In this document: positions 22,059 through 37,691 of the stretch, piece by piece | Position numbering within the stretch: the first letter of the stretch is position 1 | Layout: every line of letters begins with the position of its first letter | Origin: Rutidosis leptorrhynchoides | Taxonomy: Eukaryota; Streptophyta; Magnoliopsida; Asterales; Asteraceae | Direction of reading: 5' to 3' | Assembly (NCBI RefSeq): GCF_046630445.1 | Contig: NC_092333.1 | Coordinates: 706,705,001-706,769,000 of the forward strand | Length of the DNA: 64,000 nt | The notes under the pieces: model-generated | Databases searched by the model: none | Seen by the model: only the letters and a program-made list of their open reading frames with translations | Told to the model about the DNA's origin: nothing | Program-made: the position numbers and the translations under genes

Positions 22059-24492
22059 CTAGAAAGCAATGCATGTCTCCAAAGAGGATTTAGCAAGCCA
22101 CAACAAGCCTGGATCACTCCTCTTCAACACCAAGTAACTTTCTGCTTTCCCTATCTCATCTTGAACTACATCTTCACAAAAACCAATCAAAAACAATATC
22201 TCCATTGCAGCTGCAAAACCACAATCATTAAACAAACTTAAAAACTGAAATAACTGTGATAACATATAAAATGATGATCGGAAAAAAAAAGAATGATGCT
22301 CACCATTGTAGCTAGCTATGTTCTTCTGAATTACAGGGTTAGCCTGCAGATACATCAATCATTAAATTAGATTATTAGTGTATTCAGTAATGAAAATTAC
22401 AGTGTCTTTTTTTTTTCTTAGTATGAAAACTCATAGCACAAACCTTGCGTAATTTCTTGAATTTCGTTTCATTAGGGTGTTCAATAACGTTCTTGACTAT
22501 CTTAACGAGAGTCTGAAAAACCAAGGAAGCCACTGATGGAGTAACTTCAGATTGCAAGGTCTCAATGGATTTTTTCAGCCGATTACAAGCAATCACAACT
22601 GGATCTTGAATTCTCTGTAGTTCTTCATCTTGCAGCATACCATCATCCGGGTCAGGCTCGTTGATTTCCCTCTTAAGTTCATTTTCAAACCCACCAACAA
22701 AGGTTTCCTTAATTTCTGCAGTAGTAACACTGTTTCGGGTCAATTCTTCACATGGTTCAGATTCCATAGCTTTAATGTCGATACTATCATCCGGGTCAGG
22801 CTCATTATTCTTGTTCAGTACTTCATGGTCATCAGGGTCAGGTTCATTAGTTTGTTTTTCACTAATGTCCATGGCAACTGATTTAGTCATGATCACATCC
22901 ATAGAATCATCAGGATCAGGTTCATCATGTGTTTCAGATGTTGTTAAATGATTATTTGATGCAACCACTAAACGTTGGTAAGCAGCAGCGACTGAAGATG
23001 CTCGAGCATTAGCCAGTGAACTGGAAACTTGGTTCCCCCCAAGTTTATGAGACAAACTGCTACTACCACCAGTACTGTTACTACTACTATCAGCAACATG
23101 AAACTCGTATCCAAATTGTTGTGTCTTCTGGGACCCACTTAACGTGTGACCCGTGGATCTAGTCCAGTCCAGAGCAGCAGCTTCTTTATTAAGCTGACTA
23201 TCCAGAGCATAGAACTTCGCATCATGTTCAGAGAAAACCATATGGGCCTGAACAAAAACCAAGTGAGTTAATGATATGGATCCGTTTACTAACAAACGGT
23301 TTAATTCAGGATTATGTCTCATTTCCAACAGGTGAAGCGGGTTAAATGTATAAATAAAGAGGGAATGGGTCGAATGGAAACAAAGAAGCCTAGACTAATT
23401 AGAATCATTTGTTACAGCAAAATAATACAGGTTACAGAGTATGAATGATATTAAAACTTACAAGTTCATGCAGAAGGGTCTTCTTAATGCTCTGATATTT
23501 TCTGAAACCTTTCAGATCATCAGTTCGAAGACGCAAAGATATCTCCTCCCCATGATTCTATACCACCAAATTATAATCAAAAAAGGAATATTAATTACAC
23601 TTATACAACAGAAACTAGATGTTTAGTTACCATTATTCAGAGTGAACTTTACCTTGTTAAAACCAAGGATGCACACAGGACTTACACCAACATAACCTTC
23701 TGGAGCCATCTCAGTCATGATTCCCACACGCCACTTATGCTTTACATCAATAAAAGAGACCACCATTAGTAACATAACTATAGACCTATTAGCGCATCCC
23801 GTTCTGTTTGATATTTATTAATAGTAATTTTAATACTACAGTGTATCTAATCTGATTGCTAATACAGGTAATACCTTATTCATGATAGCAACAATTCCTT
23901 TATCTGCAGCAAGTGTGTGCATTAGTCGAAGTGCCTCTGAAGCTGGAGGATTTAACTATAAGACAAATATAATCATGTCATTTTCTTGAAAACATTGTTA
24001 TAAAGAAGCTTAGCATTAAAATAGTAACATATATTATCAAAAAAATACCTCGATCCCTGGAAGTTCAAGCGTTTTAAAATCACCAAAAACATAGTTTCCT
24101 TCCGGAAGCTTCAACGGTGCATCAACTCCATTTGACATTCTTCTAATACGCTTCTCCTCTTCATCAAATCCAGCTATTCTCATATCCATCTTCGCACTTT
24201 TTAAAACTTGATCGATCTCTTCTTTCGGTACCCCCATCATCTGTATTGATTTCCCCTCGATGATGGAAGCTTCCTGCAAACTGAGACGTGCGTGCACATC
24301 CGAGAAAGGAGATAACAATTTCGATGATTTCTGAGATTTGACAATAAGCTTTAAAGTATCTGCTTTCACTCCTGTAAGTATTTGTAATTCGTGCCCTAAT
24401 TCTTTGAGAGTGGCACTTGCATTCATACTCACGACGTACTTCTTTCCTCTCCATGTAACCATTATTTCATGATCATTTCGTTTTTGCTCCAT
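22059..24492 (-). CDS. UBL-WLM-PUB domain metalloprotease (Wss1/SPRTN-like family), seven coding exons, 567 aa
   Basis: Minus-strand exons 24492-24049, 23955-23875, 23739-23653, 23557-23462, 23247-22444, 22343-22304, 22210-22059; 1704 nt in frame. Residues 1-85 form a ubiquitin-like domain (ITVTWRGKKYVV-style start, seen as EIMVTWRGKKYVVSMNAS). The WLM metalloprotease domain follows (about 145-330), with zinc motif HELAHMVFSEH (HExxHx5H) split by intron 4. The C-terminus (about 460-560: VASLVFQTLVKIVKNVIEHP ... ILFLIGFCEDV) is a PUB/PUG domain, which in other proteins binds the CDC48/p97 tail. Between them is a disordered Ser-rich region with four (N/D)EPDPDD motifs. Yeast Wss1 and animal SPRTN relatives cut proteins crosslinked to DNA, usually with CDC48; the same role is inferred here. 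The start is the ATG at 24492. A TTGCAG just upstream (24503-24508 on the minus strand) suggests a 5' UTR intron reaching to about 24950. Confidence 0.92.
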
Positions 24493-24502
24493 TTTTACCT
24501 CC

Positions 24503-25080
24503 TGCAAGAAGGAACCAACTATTACTAACCATAAAACATGACAAAACCCTAGGTTTATTCGAATTTAGGGAAATCGCAGGGTTACCTAAAGATTGAAATT
24601 CACTTAATCCAAAACAAGCAATCAATAACTTGAATTTTGGTGAGTCAACAAAATCGAAAATTCAAACTATACTCACCATAAACTATCAAAGTACATACTT
24701 AGGGCTCCAAATTGAGGTTTAATTTCATTTATTGATCAATTGCAAAATTAAGGTTTTGATCATTCTAAATTCTTAAAAAAGCACAATATGTATAGCAATA
24801 AGCAATGGAATTTCTAATTTTGACAACATCCAAGGTAACGAATTAGATATTAATCGTACATATATCACCAAAAAAAAACTTAGATCAAACGATAACCAGT
24901 AAATTTACTTGAACAATCGATGTAAAATTAAGCGAAATTACCTTAATTTGGTACAGATTGAAGATGGATCGTGGGGATTGTAAGAAAGATTTGGTTGTAG
25001 GTAGCTAAAATCAGGAAATATAATTTATGATTGTATTGTATGGTATGTATGTGCAATGTAAATTTGTGTGTGTGTTAGAA
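24503..25080 (-). promoter_or_regulatory. Probable 5' UTR intron and promoter flank of the WLM protease gene
   Basis: On the minus strand an acceptor-like TTCTTGCAG precedes the GAGGTAAAA leader and start codon. A donor-like GGTAATTTCGC lies near 24943-24953 after the leader CAATCTGTACCAAATTAA. A leader intron of about 440 bp is therefore likely. Inferred from splice signals only. Confidence 0.45.
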
Positions 25081-25291
25081 GATGTATATGTATGTAGCTT
25101 GAATAAGGGGGAAGTATGGGATGGGGTACGTAAATCCTGACGTAAGCGTAAGAGATGGTTCCAGATGGGATTGACTTTCAACTTCCCTAATCAAAACCCA
25201 AACGGTGGTTGACTTGTTTGAACGCGCACCCAACTTTCAAAAAGAAAAAATTAAGCCATTGATACTTGTTGATATATACATGCGGTTGAAA

Positions 25292-26290
25292 AAAACCTTA
25301 ACTTTGATTTTTGCATTGTTAGTACTTGTGTTTTGAAGAATTTTCGTGATTAGTATCCCATGATAATGTTTGTCAGGACTTTGTAACAACTTCGATTTTT
25401 TGTTAAATATTTAACGGCCGTTACATAAACTCTATGATTAGCTATATTAGAAACTTTTTTTTTTTCTAAGAATATTTAAGAGTATATAAGAGTATATTAT
25501 GTGTTCTGTATTACACAAATTACATTCTTCGGGTTAGAAATATTTGAATTTTTTTTAGAAAAATTACATCGGTTAGTATAAGCGGGAACCGACATTTATG
25601 ACTTACAAAACTTCCAACAATTAATTATATTAATTGGTTGTGTGCATTATAGAATTCCTTATATGTGTAGAATTTCTACGGTTAAGGTTTCTATAACATA
25701 GAGGATGTTAGATAGCGTGAACTGCGAAATCACTAGAAATTGTATCGTACGAGCGTGAGAGGTTTCATGTCGTTTTGTGAAAAATGAAAAGTTCCGGGAA
25801 GCCCCTAAGAACTTCCCCAATACCGACTCATGTCCCCTCCCAATATATTTTTGATTGTTCCTTAAGTCACTAAATAATTGAGAAACCTATAAATTGGTAA
25901 CCAAATAACTTTAACCTAATTTCTTATGATCATAAAAAAATTTCTCTCCTCTCTTCTCTTGCTTCCAAATGACGGTTCCCGCTTTCACTAAGCGAGGTGG
26001 TTTTTAAAAAAAAATTCAAATACTTCTAACCCGAAACATGCAATCATGTAATACAGAACACGTATTAAAAAAATATATTCTTAAATGTTCTTGGAAAAAA
26101 ATAAATAATTTCTAATATGGAAAATTGCAAAGTTTAAGTAACGTTCGTCGAATATTTAACCGAAAAATCAAGGTTGTTACTAGTTATCGTTAAAATGTGA
26201 CAGACGTTACCATGGGGTACCAACCACGAAAATTCAGCAAAGCACAGGTACCAACGATGCAAAAAACAAAGTTTATTCCTCTGACGAGTT
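25292..26290. mobile_element. Foldback element with about 300-bp inverted arms, MULE-like
   Basis: The left arm (25292-25597) and right arm (25972-26290) pair as imperfect inverted repeats. Examples are TTTTTGCATTGTTAGTACTTG against TTTTTGCATCGTTGGTACCTG (right arm, other strand), and AAGCGGGAACCG against CGGTTCCCGCTT. The loop of about 370 bp has no ORF. Long arms fit the Mutator superfamily, but no 9-bp target duplication could be identified, so class and exact ends are uncertain. Confidence 0.6.
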
Positions 26291-26741
26291 AATGTTTTTA
26301 TATGGAGGTTAGTTATTGATCAACTCCCTTCGAGCTTGAATTTTCCTATATGAGGATTTGATATTGATGATATTAGATGCGTATTGTGTGGGTACCGGAT
26401 ACAATCAATTGATCAAGTCATTTTTTCTTGCTTCATTGTTTGCGATCTAGAATAGAATTTGTAGATGGGTATAAATTCAGCTACCTGTTTTCGGCAATTG
26501 TTAGGAATGGTTACACTGGTTCAATAGCTAGCATTATTCATCCGATGCCAAGAACAATTTTTACGTGATTTTTGCTGCTGCAAGTTCCTCAACAATACTA
26601 TACTCGCTAATTGGTCGATGAAGAAAGAGATTCTTTTTTTATTCCACTTTTATTGTTTCATTCAATTGAATACATAGTAGAAGTTGTTGGAATTTATGTT
26701 GGGACTCTTGACTCATGAAGTCGTTGTAAGTTGTTTTTATC
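26291..26741. other. Unassigned flank before the Tekay element
   Basis: No ORF, RNA gene or repeat recognised. Confidence 0.35.
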
Positions 26742-28838
26742 TGTAACATCCCAAAAAAATAAGGTAATATTTTATAAAGTATTAATTGTTACATTTATGT
26801 AAGTATTATGTTTGTATTATAATGGTTAATATTTAAAGCTTGTTAAGTTAAAGTTAAGATGGACTAAGGGTGCAAAGTTAGTTTAAGGACCTCCCATATT
26901 ATGATTTTAGTGGGGAGGGAAGAAAGTGTAAATAAGGCAAAGACAATTTAATTAAATTGGTTAAATGCTGAAATCTCATTATCAGTTGCAAAAAAAAAAA
27001 AAAAAAAAAAAAAATACAGAAAGTTAGTGTGCTTGTGTGTGAGTGGAGACCCAAACAAGGAAGAAGGAGAAATCCTCCGGTGGAAGATTTGAAAACATAC
27101 AAGTAGAAATTCATGTAATCTAGTGTGCTTTAATCATCATAACAAATTGCAATTCTTCAATTTCTTCTCCATTTGTGCACAATTAGGGTTCTTAAATCCC
27201 TAAAGACAAGGTATGAACTTCTAAGTCAATGTATCACTAAATTAGGTGTTTTAGATGAATCTAAAGCTTATAAGTTGTTGTATGTTGTGAGTGTGCACAT
27301 TTGTATGATTAAAAACGAATCTTAATTGATGTTTGGATGTAAGTTCATGTATGAACTTGCTATTTGAGCGTGTGATATGAAAATGATGAATTTGGTGTAA
27401 CTAATAGTCTAGAATCAAGTCATGCACACTAGGTGTTGGATGAAATGCCTCAATGAAGATGATTATGAGATTTAGCTAAATTGTGAAGAAGAAAGTTTAT
27501 GTTTTGAATTGTTGAAATTGTTGTTAAGAAGGTTAAGTTCTAAATTGTATGGATTAAATTAGAGAACTTGAATATTGAAGAAAAATGATACTTTATGAAT
27601 GTTCATGTACTATGATAAGTTAAAAAGGGGGATTAAGAAAGATTAAGTTCAAATGTGTAAGTATATGAAAGTGTTGTAAGCATTTGAAAGATGTAAATTC
27701 GTTTCAATTATGTCAATGACGAGATTAGCTCATGTATAGGTGCTAATCAAGACAAAGGAACTTCAAGCGACCAAGGAATCTCTTTTAACCAAGGTGAGTT
27801 TATAGGGGGTAAATTGGGCGGGTCAAGAGTGGCTTAGTGTTCCCAAATTGCATCCGTGCAAGAGGGTAACGACTAAGTGCACTAGATGGATAGCTTAGAT
27901 AGGATTATTAGGCATGCCTAATAATTGTATCTATGGTTGATGATTAGCTTAGGCAAGGTCATTAAGCTTGCTTAATGATCTTGTCTATGGTATGACCTAG
28001 CTTAGACACTTAGGGTGTCTATGTATGTATGCATTATGATTAAGGTTAGCTTAGGCATATGTGTATCCCTGTGGTCATGTTTAGCTTAAGCACAATTACT
28101 AGGGTTGACCTTAGTAAGTTATGTCTATGGCAAGAAATGGAGTCGGATCCGATAGTAAGTAAGCAACCTTCGGGTTAGAAAGGTCAAGTGATGCATTGCT
28201 TATACTCAATGATATGTGTTCTTTTATTCGCCTATAACTCACTAAGCATGAAAGTTTACCCCTATGTTATGTTTATGTTTTTATAGGAACGAAAGGACAC
28301 CGCGAAGGAAAGAAGCCTATTTGAGGATAGAGGAGCATTGGTCATATAGTAAGTGGTAGTGCAAGTCCCTATTTTGAATCTAGCTCTATTGATACCGCTT
28401 ATCGACGTTAAAACTTTTGTACTCATAAACTATGTTACTTTTGAGATTTGGGACCAAATTTTATGTTTAAGATGTGTAAACGTGTTATTCATGACTAAAT
28501 GGTTTTCATAATGTTTGACGATGTAAGAAACTGTTTAACTAAGTTTGTTTATGTACTATGTTGTTAAAATGGTGTTGGGTGAGGAAGAAATGATGAAAAT
28601 GTGATTTTTAAAGAAAGTTAAAGTTTAGCGCCGCGACAGCACAGGGCCGCGCCGCGACCCCATTCGCCGCGCCGCGCCCTTAGGCGTATTTTGATAACAG
28701 GAGGAATGTTAAACTAGTCCGGAATCTTTTGTCTGGCCGCGCCGCGCCGTGCCCAGACTTGCCGCGTCGCAGCATATCACTGGGATGGGTGGTCAACCAA
28801 ATTTTTTTAAAAAAATTATCGTTTTCAGAGCGTTAAAA
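26742..28838 (+). repeat. 5' LTR of the Tekay-type element
   Basis: Starts TGTAACATCCC and is matched by the 3' LTR from 37692. It carries a poly(A) tract at about 26989-27014, where the 3' LTR has (AATA)n instead. A GC-rich block of GCCGCGCCGCG words (28629-28775) lies near its end and stands out in AT-rich surroundings. The 3' boundary is set by the primer-binding site and is good to about 12 bp. Confidence 0.8.
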
Positions 28839-28840
28839 GT

Positions 28841-28852
28841 TGGTATCAGAGC
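28841..28852 (+). other. Primer-binding site complementary to initiator tRNA-Met
   Basis: TGGTATCAGAGC directly after the 5' LTR is the standard plant retrotransposon primer site for tRNA-iMet. The leader from here to 29232 holds no ORF. Confidence 0.85.
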
Positions 28853-29765
28853 TATGGTGTAAGGAACTTGGATAATACACTATAAGGATTATCTAGGCTT
28901 AAACCATCGTTGATAGAAGATAAGCGGTTTAGAACTTGCATGATAGATAAGATTAAAGGATTATGCCATGCTCCATAGGAAAGAGTTTATTGACGAGACC
29001 TATAGGATTGTGAATGATTCAAACAAGAATGTAATGCCCATTAACCATGAGTCATAAATGATTAAGTGCGTAATAAAATGGTGTAATGACGACCGGCATT
29101 ACATCATTATAGTACGCATGAACATCTACTATGGTCATGGTGAAATGAGTTGGAAATCCTTTCGGTCACTTAAGTTATGCTCAATTGTTGACACATGTGT
29201 TTGAACTAATGGGTTGGATGTATTATTTCAGAATGGCTATTGTATCTCCTAATAGAAGCAATGAAGAGGACGATGAGTATGTCCACACCCCGTCAAGAGA
29301 GTCCGTCGAAGACTCGCAATCTGAATCTGATGAAATTACGATGGAAAATGATCTTTCGGGGCAAATAGGGCAAGCCTTAGTGCGATATGTGACGACCCGA
29401 GAATTTTCGATCAAATTTAAACTTAATCTTTATATGATTTCGACATGATAAGCAAAGTCTATAATGTTGAGTCTCAAAAGTTTTGAACTATTTTCATGAG
29501 ATCATTTGACCTATGACTGTTTCCGACGATTCACGAACAATTAATTGTAAATAAATATGTACATATATATATATACATATATAAATGTAAATATATATAG
29601 TAATTAGAAATAATAAAAGTTAATCATTAAAAATTAAGAATGTGAAGTAATATACGAGATAATAAAGTGGTTATTAATTTAAAGCTATATATAAATATAT
29701 ACGACTTCTATACAGAAATATTATGATATGCATATTGGAGTATATATATAAAAGATATAAATATG

Positions 29766-32249
<2,484 letters not shown>

Positions 32250-35200
32250 ACACATAACCTAACTACATTAATATTTCCATATATAAAATGAAATATATAT
32301 AATGAAACTTACTAATTTACTACATATATAAATTACACCACTAATAATAATACATATATTTGTTCGATTTCAATTACGTATGTTAATATATATACAAATA
32401 ATATAGGTTTGTGAATCCAAGGCCAACCCTACACTTGTTCAATGTCGTCATATGTATTTTTACTACAAAATACATTACAGTGAGTTTCATTTGCTCCCTT
32501 TTTAAATGCTTTTGCAATATATATTTTTGGGACCGAGAATACATGCGTTGATTTTATAAATATTTGACGTAATAGACACAAGTACTTAAAACTACATTCT
32601 ATGGCTGGATTATTAAACCGAATATGCCCCTTTTTAGTCTGGTAATCTAAGAATTAGGGAACAGATACCCTAATTGACGCGAATCCTAAAGATAGATCTA
32701 TTGGGCACAAAAAGCCCCATCCAAAGTATCGGATGCTTTAGTACTTCGAATTTATCATGTCCGAAGGGAGTCCCGGAATGATGGGGATATTCTATATACA
32801 TCTTGTTAAGGTCGGTTACCAGGTGTTCACCATATGAATGATTTTTATCTCTATGCAGTTTGCGAAATGCCTGATATGAGATGTATATTTATGGAAAAAT
32901 GAAATCTTGTGGTCTATTAAAATGATGGAAATGAATGTTTATGATAAACTAATGAACTCACCAACCTTTTGGTTGACACTTGAAAGCATATTTATTCTCA
33001 GGTATGAAAGAAATCTTCCGCTGTGCATTTGCTCATTTTAGATATATTACTTGTAGTCATTCATGACATATTTCAAAAGACGTTGCATTCGAGTAGTCGA
33101 GTTCATCAAGATTATTATTAAGTCAATTATAGTTGGATATATTATGAAATGGTATGCATGCCGTCAACTTTCGATGTAATAAAAGTTTGTCTTTTAAAAA
33201 CTAATGCAATGTTTGTAAAATGTATCATATAGAGGTCAAGTACCTCGCGATGTAATCAAATGTAATGTATTCGTCCAGATGGATTAGGACGGGTCATTAG
33301 ACGATACACCCCAACTCTTCTAGAAAAGATAAAGAAGTTGATTAATGAGCAATTAGACGAAAAGTTAAAGACTCTTATGATGAATAATCCCGTGTTGAGA
33401 GGAGAAGGGGGAAGTGGGGTGAGACAAGAGGAAGTAGAAGTCCCGAAAAGGAAGGATGAGCGTTTTGAGTTCAAAAATTTTGCAAATTGTCATCCACCGG
33501 AATTTAATGGTAAAGTTGATCCGATTGTTAGTCAAAGGTGGATCGACGAGATAGAAGAAACTTTCATGTTGTGCGAATGTCCTGAACACTTAAAGGTAAT
33601 TTACGCGGCACACCAAATGAAGGGCAGTGGTTATGAATGGTGGAATTTTATAGTTAAGTCACATGGACGGAATGTGACAACAAGTTTTTCATGGTAAAAG
33701 TTTCGTGAGATGTTTATGGATCAATTTGCTCCACCCGCCGAAGTTTGTAGGTTAAAGTCCGAATTCATGAATATTGAACATTGGAGTAAATCCGTAACCG
33801 AGTTCAATGCCGAGTTTAATGATAAGTCTTGTTTTTGCCCGGATTTTGTTTCAAGTCCTAAGTTAATAATGGACCACTATCATGAGAAGTTAAATCCCGA
33901 AATAAGTGAGTTCATCTATAAGAGTACATATAAGACCTTAGCTGAAATGATGAAAAAGGCTCTTGTGAGGGAACATGAACTTAAGAAGAAAGCCGCGTTT
34001 AAACAAAAGTTGGATCAAGATTCAAAGTCAATGCAAAACATGAGCCCGAAGAAGGTAAGTTTAATTCTGACTCCCCACAAAAGTCAAAAGGGGGTTTTGC
34101 GCCAGGGAAAGGTAGTGGTAAAGAAGTAAAAACGTGCAATAGATGTGGTAAAAATCATGCGGGCGAGTGTAAAGTGAGTACTACTGATTGTTACTCATGT
34201 GGAAAATCGGGTCATATAGCCGCCGAGTGTCTTAAGAAAGGGAAACAGTGTTATTACTGTTTTGAAAAGAGTCATTTTTAAGCTGAATGCCCTAAATATA
34301 AAAAGGATCTAGCAAGTGGTGGTGTTAAGAAGGAGGTTAAAATGGAACCAAAGATGAGTCTACCAAGAGCCCGAGCCCATCAGATTACCGCTTCGAAGCG
34401 AAGGAATCCCAAAATGTGGTGTCAGGTACCTTTATTGTAAACTCTTTACCTGCGCATGTTTTGTTTGATTCTGGTGCTACGCGTTCGTTTGTTTCTTATT
34501 CTTTTTGTAAACATTTTGACATGACCCCAAGTATGTTAGAGCATCCTCTAGAGGTAGAGATAGCAGACAATAAAACCGTTATGGTATATAGTGTCATTAA
34601 TGGACGTGAAATTATTTTGGATGATGAGAAGTTTGCTATAGATTTAATACCCATGCATATGGGAGAATTTCAAGTAATTGTAGGTATGGATTGGCTAGAT
34701 GACAATGAAGGAATAATATTATGTCGAAAGAAGATTGTATTAGTTCAAGCACCAAGTGGAAAGGTTATTTGGATTTATGGGGAACGGGCTAGATGTGCTA
34801 TTCCTATATGTACGTATGCTAGAGCCAAATGATTTTTGTCCCATGGGTGTTGTGCATTTCTGGCACATGTGATCGATGATTCAAAGAATGTTTTTGGGAT
34901 AAATGATGTACTGGTAGTTAATGAGTTTACGGATGTGTTTCCGGATGAATTGCCCGGTGTTCCTCCCGAACGAGAAGTAGAGTTTCGAATAGAGTTGATT
35001 CCCGGAGCCACGCCAATTGCCAAAGCACCATATCGACTAGCTCCGTCGGAAATGAGGGAAATGATGACTCAACTACAAGATCTGACAGATAAAGGTATCG
35101 ACTATCGTGAATTGAATAAAGTCACTATTAAGAATAAATATCCATTACCGAGGATAGATGACTTGTTTGATCAATTACAAGGGGCATGTTTCTTTTCAAA

Positions 35201-37691
35201 GATAGATCTAAGGTCGGATTATCATCAATTAAAGGTGAAGGAAGAGGATATCCCTAAAACGGCTTTTCGCACTAGGTATGGTCATTATGAATTCGTGGTA
35301 ATGCCTTTTGGGTTAACTAATGCTCTGGCCGCGTTTATGGATTTGATGAATACGGTGTGTCGACCGATGCTCGATAGGTTTGTGATTGTATTCATTGACG
35401 ATATTTTAGTATATTCTAAAGGGAAAGAGGAGCATGCGGTGCATTTACAACAAGTGTTAAAAACTTTAAGGAAAGAAAAGTTGTTCGCTAAGTTATCTAA
35501 GTGTGAGTTTTGGCTTCGTGAAGTTCAATTTTTAGGACATGTCATTAATAAGAAGGGTATTTGTGTTGATCCGACGAAGATTGATGCGATAATGAGATGG
35601 GAACCGCCTATGAATCCCACCGAAGTTAAAAGTTTTCTAGGCTTAATGGAGTATTATCGATGGTTCATACAAGATTTTTCTAGAATAGCCACCCCACTCA
35701 CAAAGTTAACCCGTAAGAATGTGCAATAGAAATGGGAAGAAAAGCAAGAATGGGCATTTCAACTCCTTAAAGAGAAACTTGTTCAAGCTCCTATACTAGT
35801 CTTATCGGAAGGGAATGAGAATATGACAGTTTATTGTGATGCTTCTAAGAAAGGTTTGGGATGTGTGCTAATGCAAAACGGGAAAGTCATAGCTTATGCT
35901 TCTCGACAATTGAAAATACATGAAAAACGTTATCCCACCCATGATCTAGAACTAACGGCCGTAGTCTTTACCTTAAAAATATGGCTTCATTATCTTTATG
36001 GTGTAAAGTTCTCCATCTATACCGATCATAAATACTTAAAGTACTTTTTCGATCAAAAAGATTTAAATGATAGGCAAAGGAGAGGGCTCGACTTGGTGAA
36101 AGATTACGATTGTGAAATTTTGTACCACCCCGGGAAGGCTAATGTGGTGGAGGATGCTCTTAGTAGGAATTCGAGCCACCAACCAATTAAGGTAATGAGT
36201 TTAGTCATGGTAATATCACCCCAAATATTCGATAGTATCCGAGCAGCGCAAGATGAAGCATTAACCCCCGAAAACGTGAGGAAAGAAAGAATCAAAGGGC
36301 AAGTTAATGATTTTATAGTAGATTCTCGTGGTCTAAGTCTTAGATATGGAAGAATTTGGGTACCTTTACAAAGTGGTGCTAGAAGTGAGCTCCTTGACTT
36401 AGCTTACAAATCTAAGTATTCGATTCACCCCGGTGCTACGAAAATGTATAGGGACCTAAGGAAAGACTATTAGTGGCCAGAAATGAAGAGAGATATAGTA
36501 AAGTATGTTCATAAGTGTCTTACTTGCCTCCAAGTAAAAGCCAATCATCAAATGCCGTATGGTAAACTTCAACCACTAGAGGTACCAGTATGGAAATGGG
36601 AGCATATCACAATGGATTTAGTGACTAAGTTGCCTAAGACCCCTCGGCAACACGACGCCATTTGGGTTATTGTTGATAGACTGACTAAGAGTGCATTATT
36701 TTTGGCAATAAGAGAAGCTTCATCGTCGGAAACAATGTCTAAATTTTATATGAAGGAGGTTGTTGCAAGACATGGAGTGCCGGTTTCCATTGTTTCGGAC
36801 CGTAACACCCGATTTACCACACGATATTAGAGGAAATTTCAAGAAGAGATGGGCACCAAGTTTCATGTATGCACCGCGTTTCACCCACAAATGGATGATC
36901 AAAGTGAGTTAACTATCCAAACTCTTGAGGATATGTTGAGGGCGTGTATCATCGATTTTGGTGGTAGTTGGGATACTCACCTACCTTTAGTTGAATTTTC
37001 GTACAATAATAGTTATCATTCTACCATCGAAATGGCACCTTATGAGATGTTGTATGGGAGAAGGTGTAGGACCCCAATATGTTGGGGTGAAGTGGGTCAA
37101 AGGGAATTAGGAAGCACGAAAGTGGTGCAACAAACAACCGAAATAATTGATCAAATTCGTGAAAGAATGAAAGCGGCACAAGATCGACAAAAGTCATATT
37201 CGGATAAAAGAAGGAAGCCGATAGAATTTCAAGTGGGTGATAAGGTAATGCTTAAGGTTTCCCCGTGGAAGGGTATAATTCGTTTTCGAAAAAAGGGAAA
37301 ACTGGGTCCAAGATTTGTGGGACCATTTGAGATAGTTGTGAGAGTCGGGAAGGTAGCTTACCGTTTGGCCTTGCCCGATGAATTGAGTAACATATATGAC
37401 ACATTTCACATGTCACAATTAAGAAAGTGTTTAGCGGATGAATCAACGTATGTTCCACTAAATGAGATTGAGGTTGACGATAAGTTAAGATATGCGGAAA
37501 AGCCAATAAAGATTTTGGATCAAAAGATTAAGCAATTAAGAAATAAGTCGGTGATGTTGTTGAAAGTTCTATGTCAATTTAGAAGGGGTTCCAAATGTAC
37601 ATGGGAACCCAAAGAATGGCTTATGAAGTATTATCCATCGTTGCACCAAGAGTGGTTCGCGAGGACGCGAACAATCTAACGGGGGGAGAGT

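Noticed and set aside
22630-22951. Plus-strand ORFs rich in IRVRL/SGSGS
   Set aside because: They are antisense shadows of the EPDPDD repeat region in the WLM protease exon.
37194-37506. Minus-strand frames inside the Tekay block
   Set aside because: Antisense shadows of pol with no domain; no counterpart copy was available to support them.
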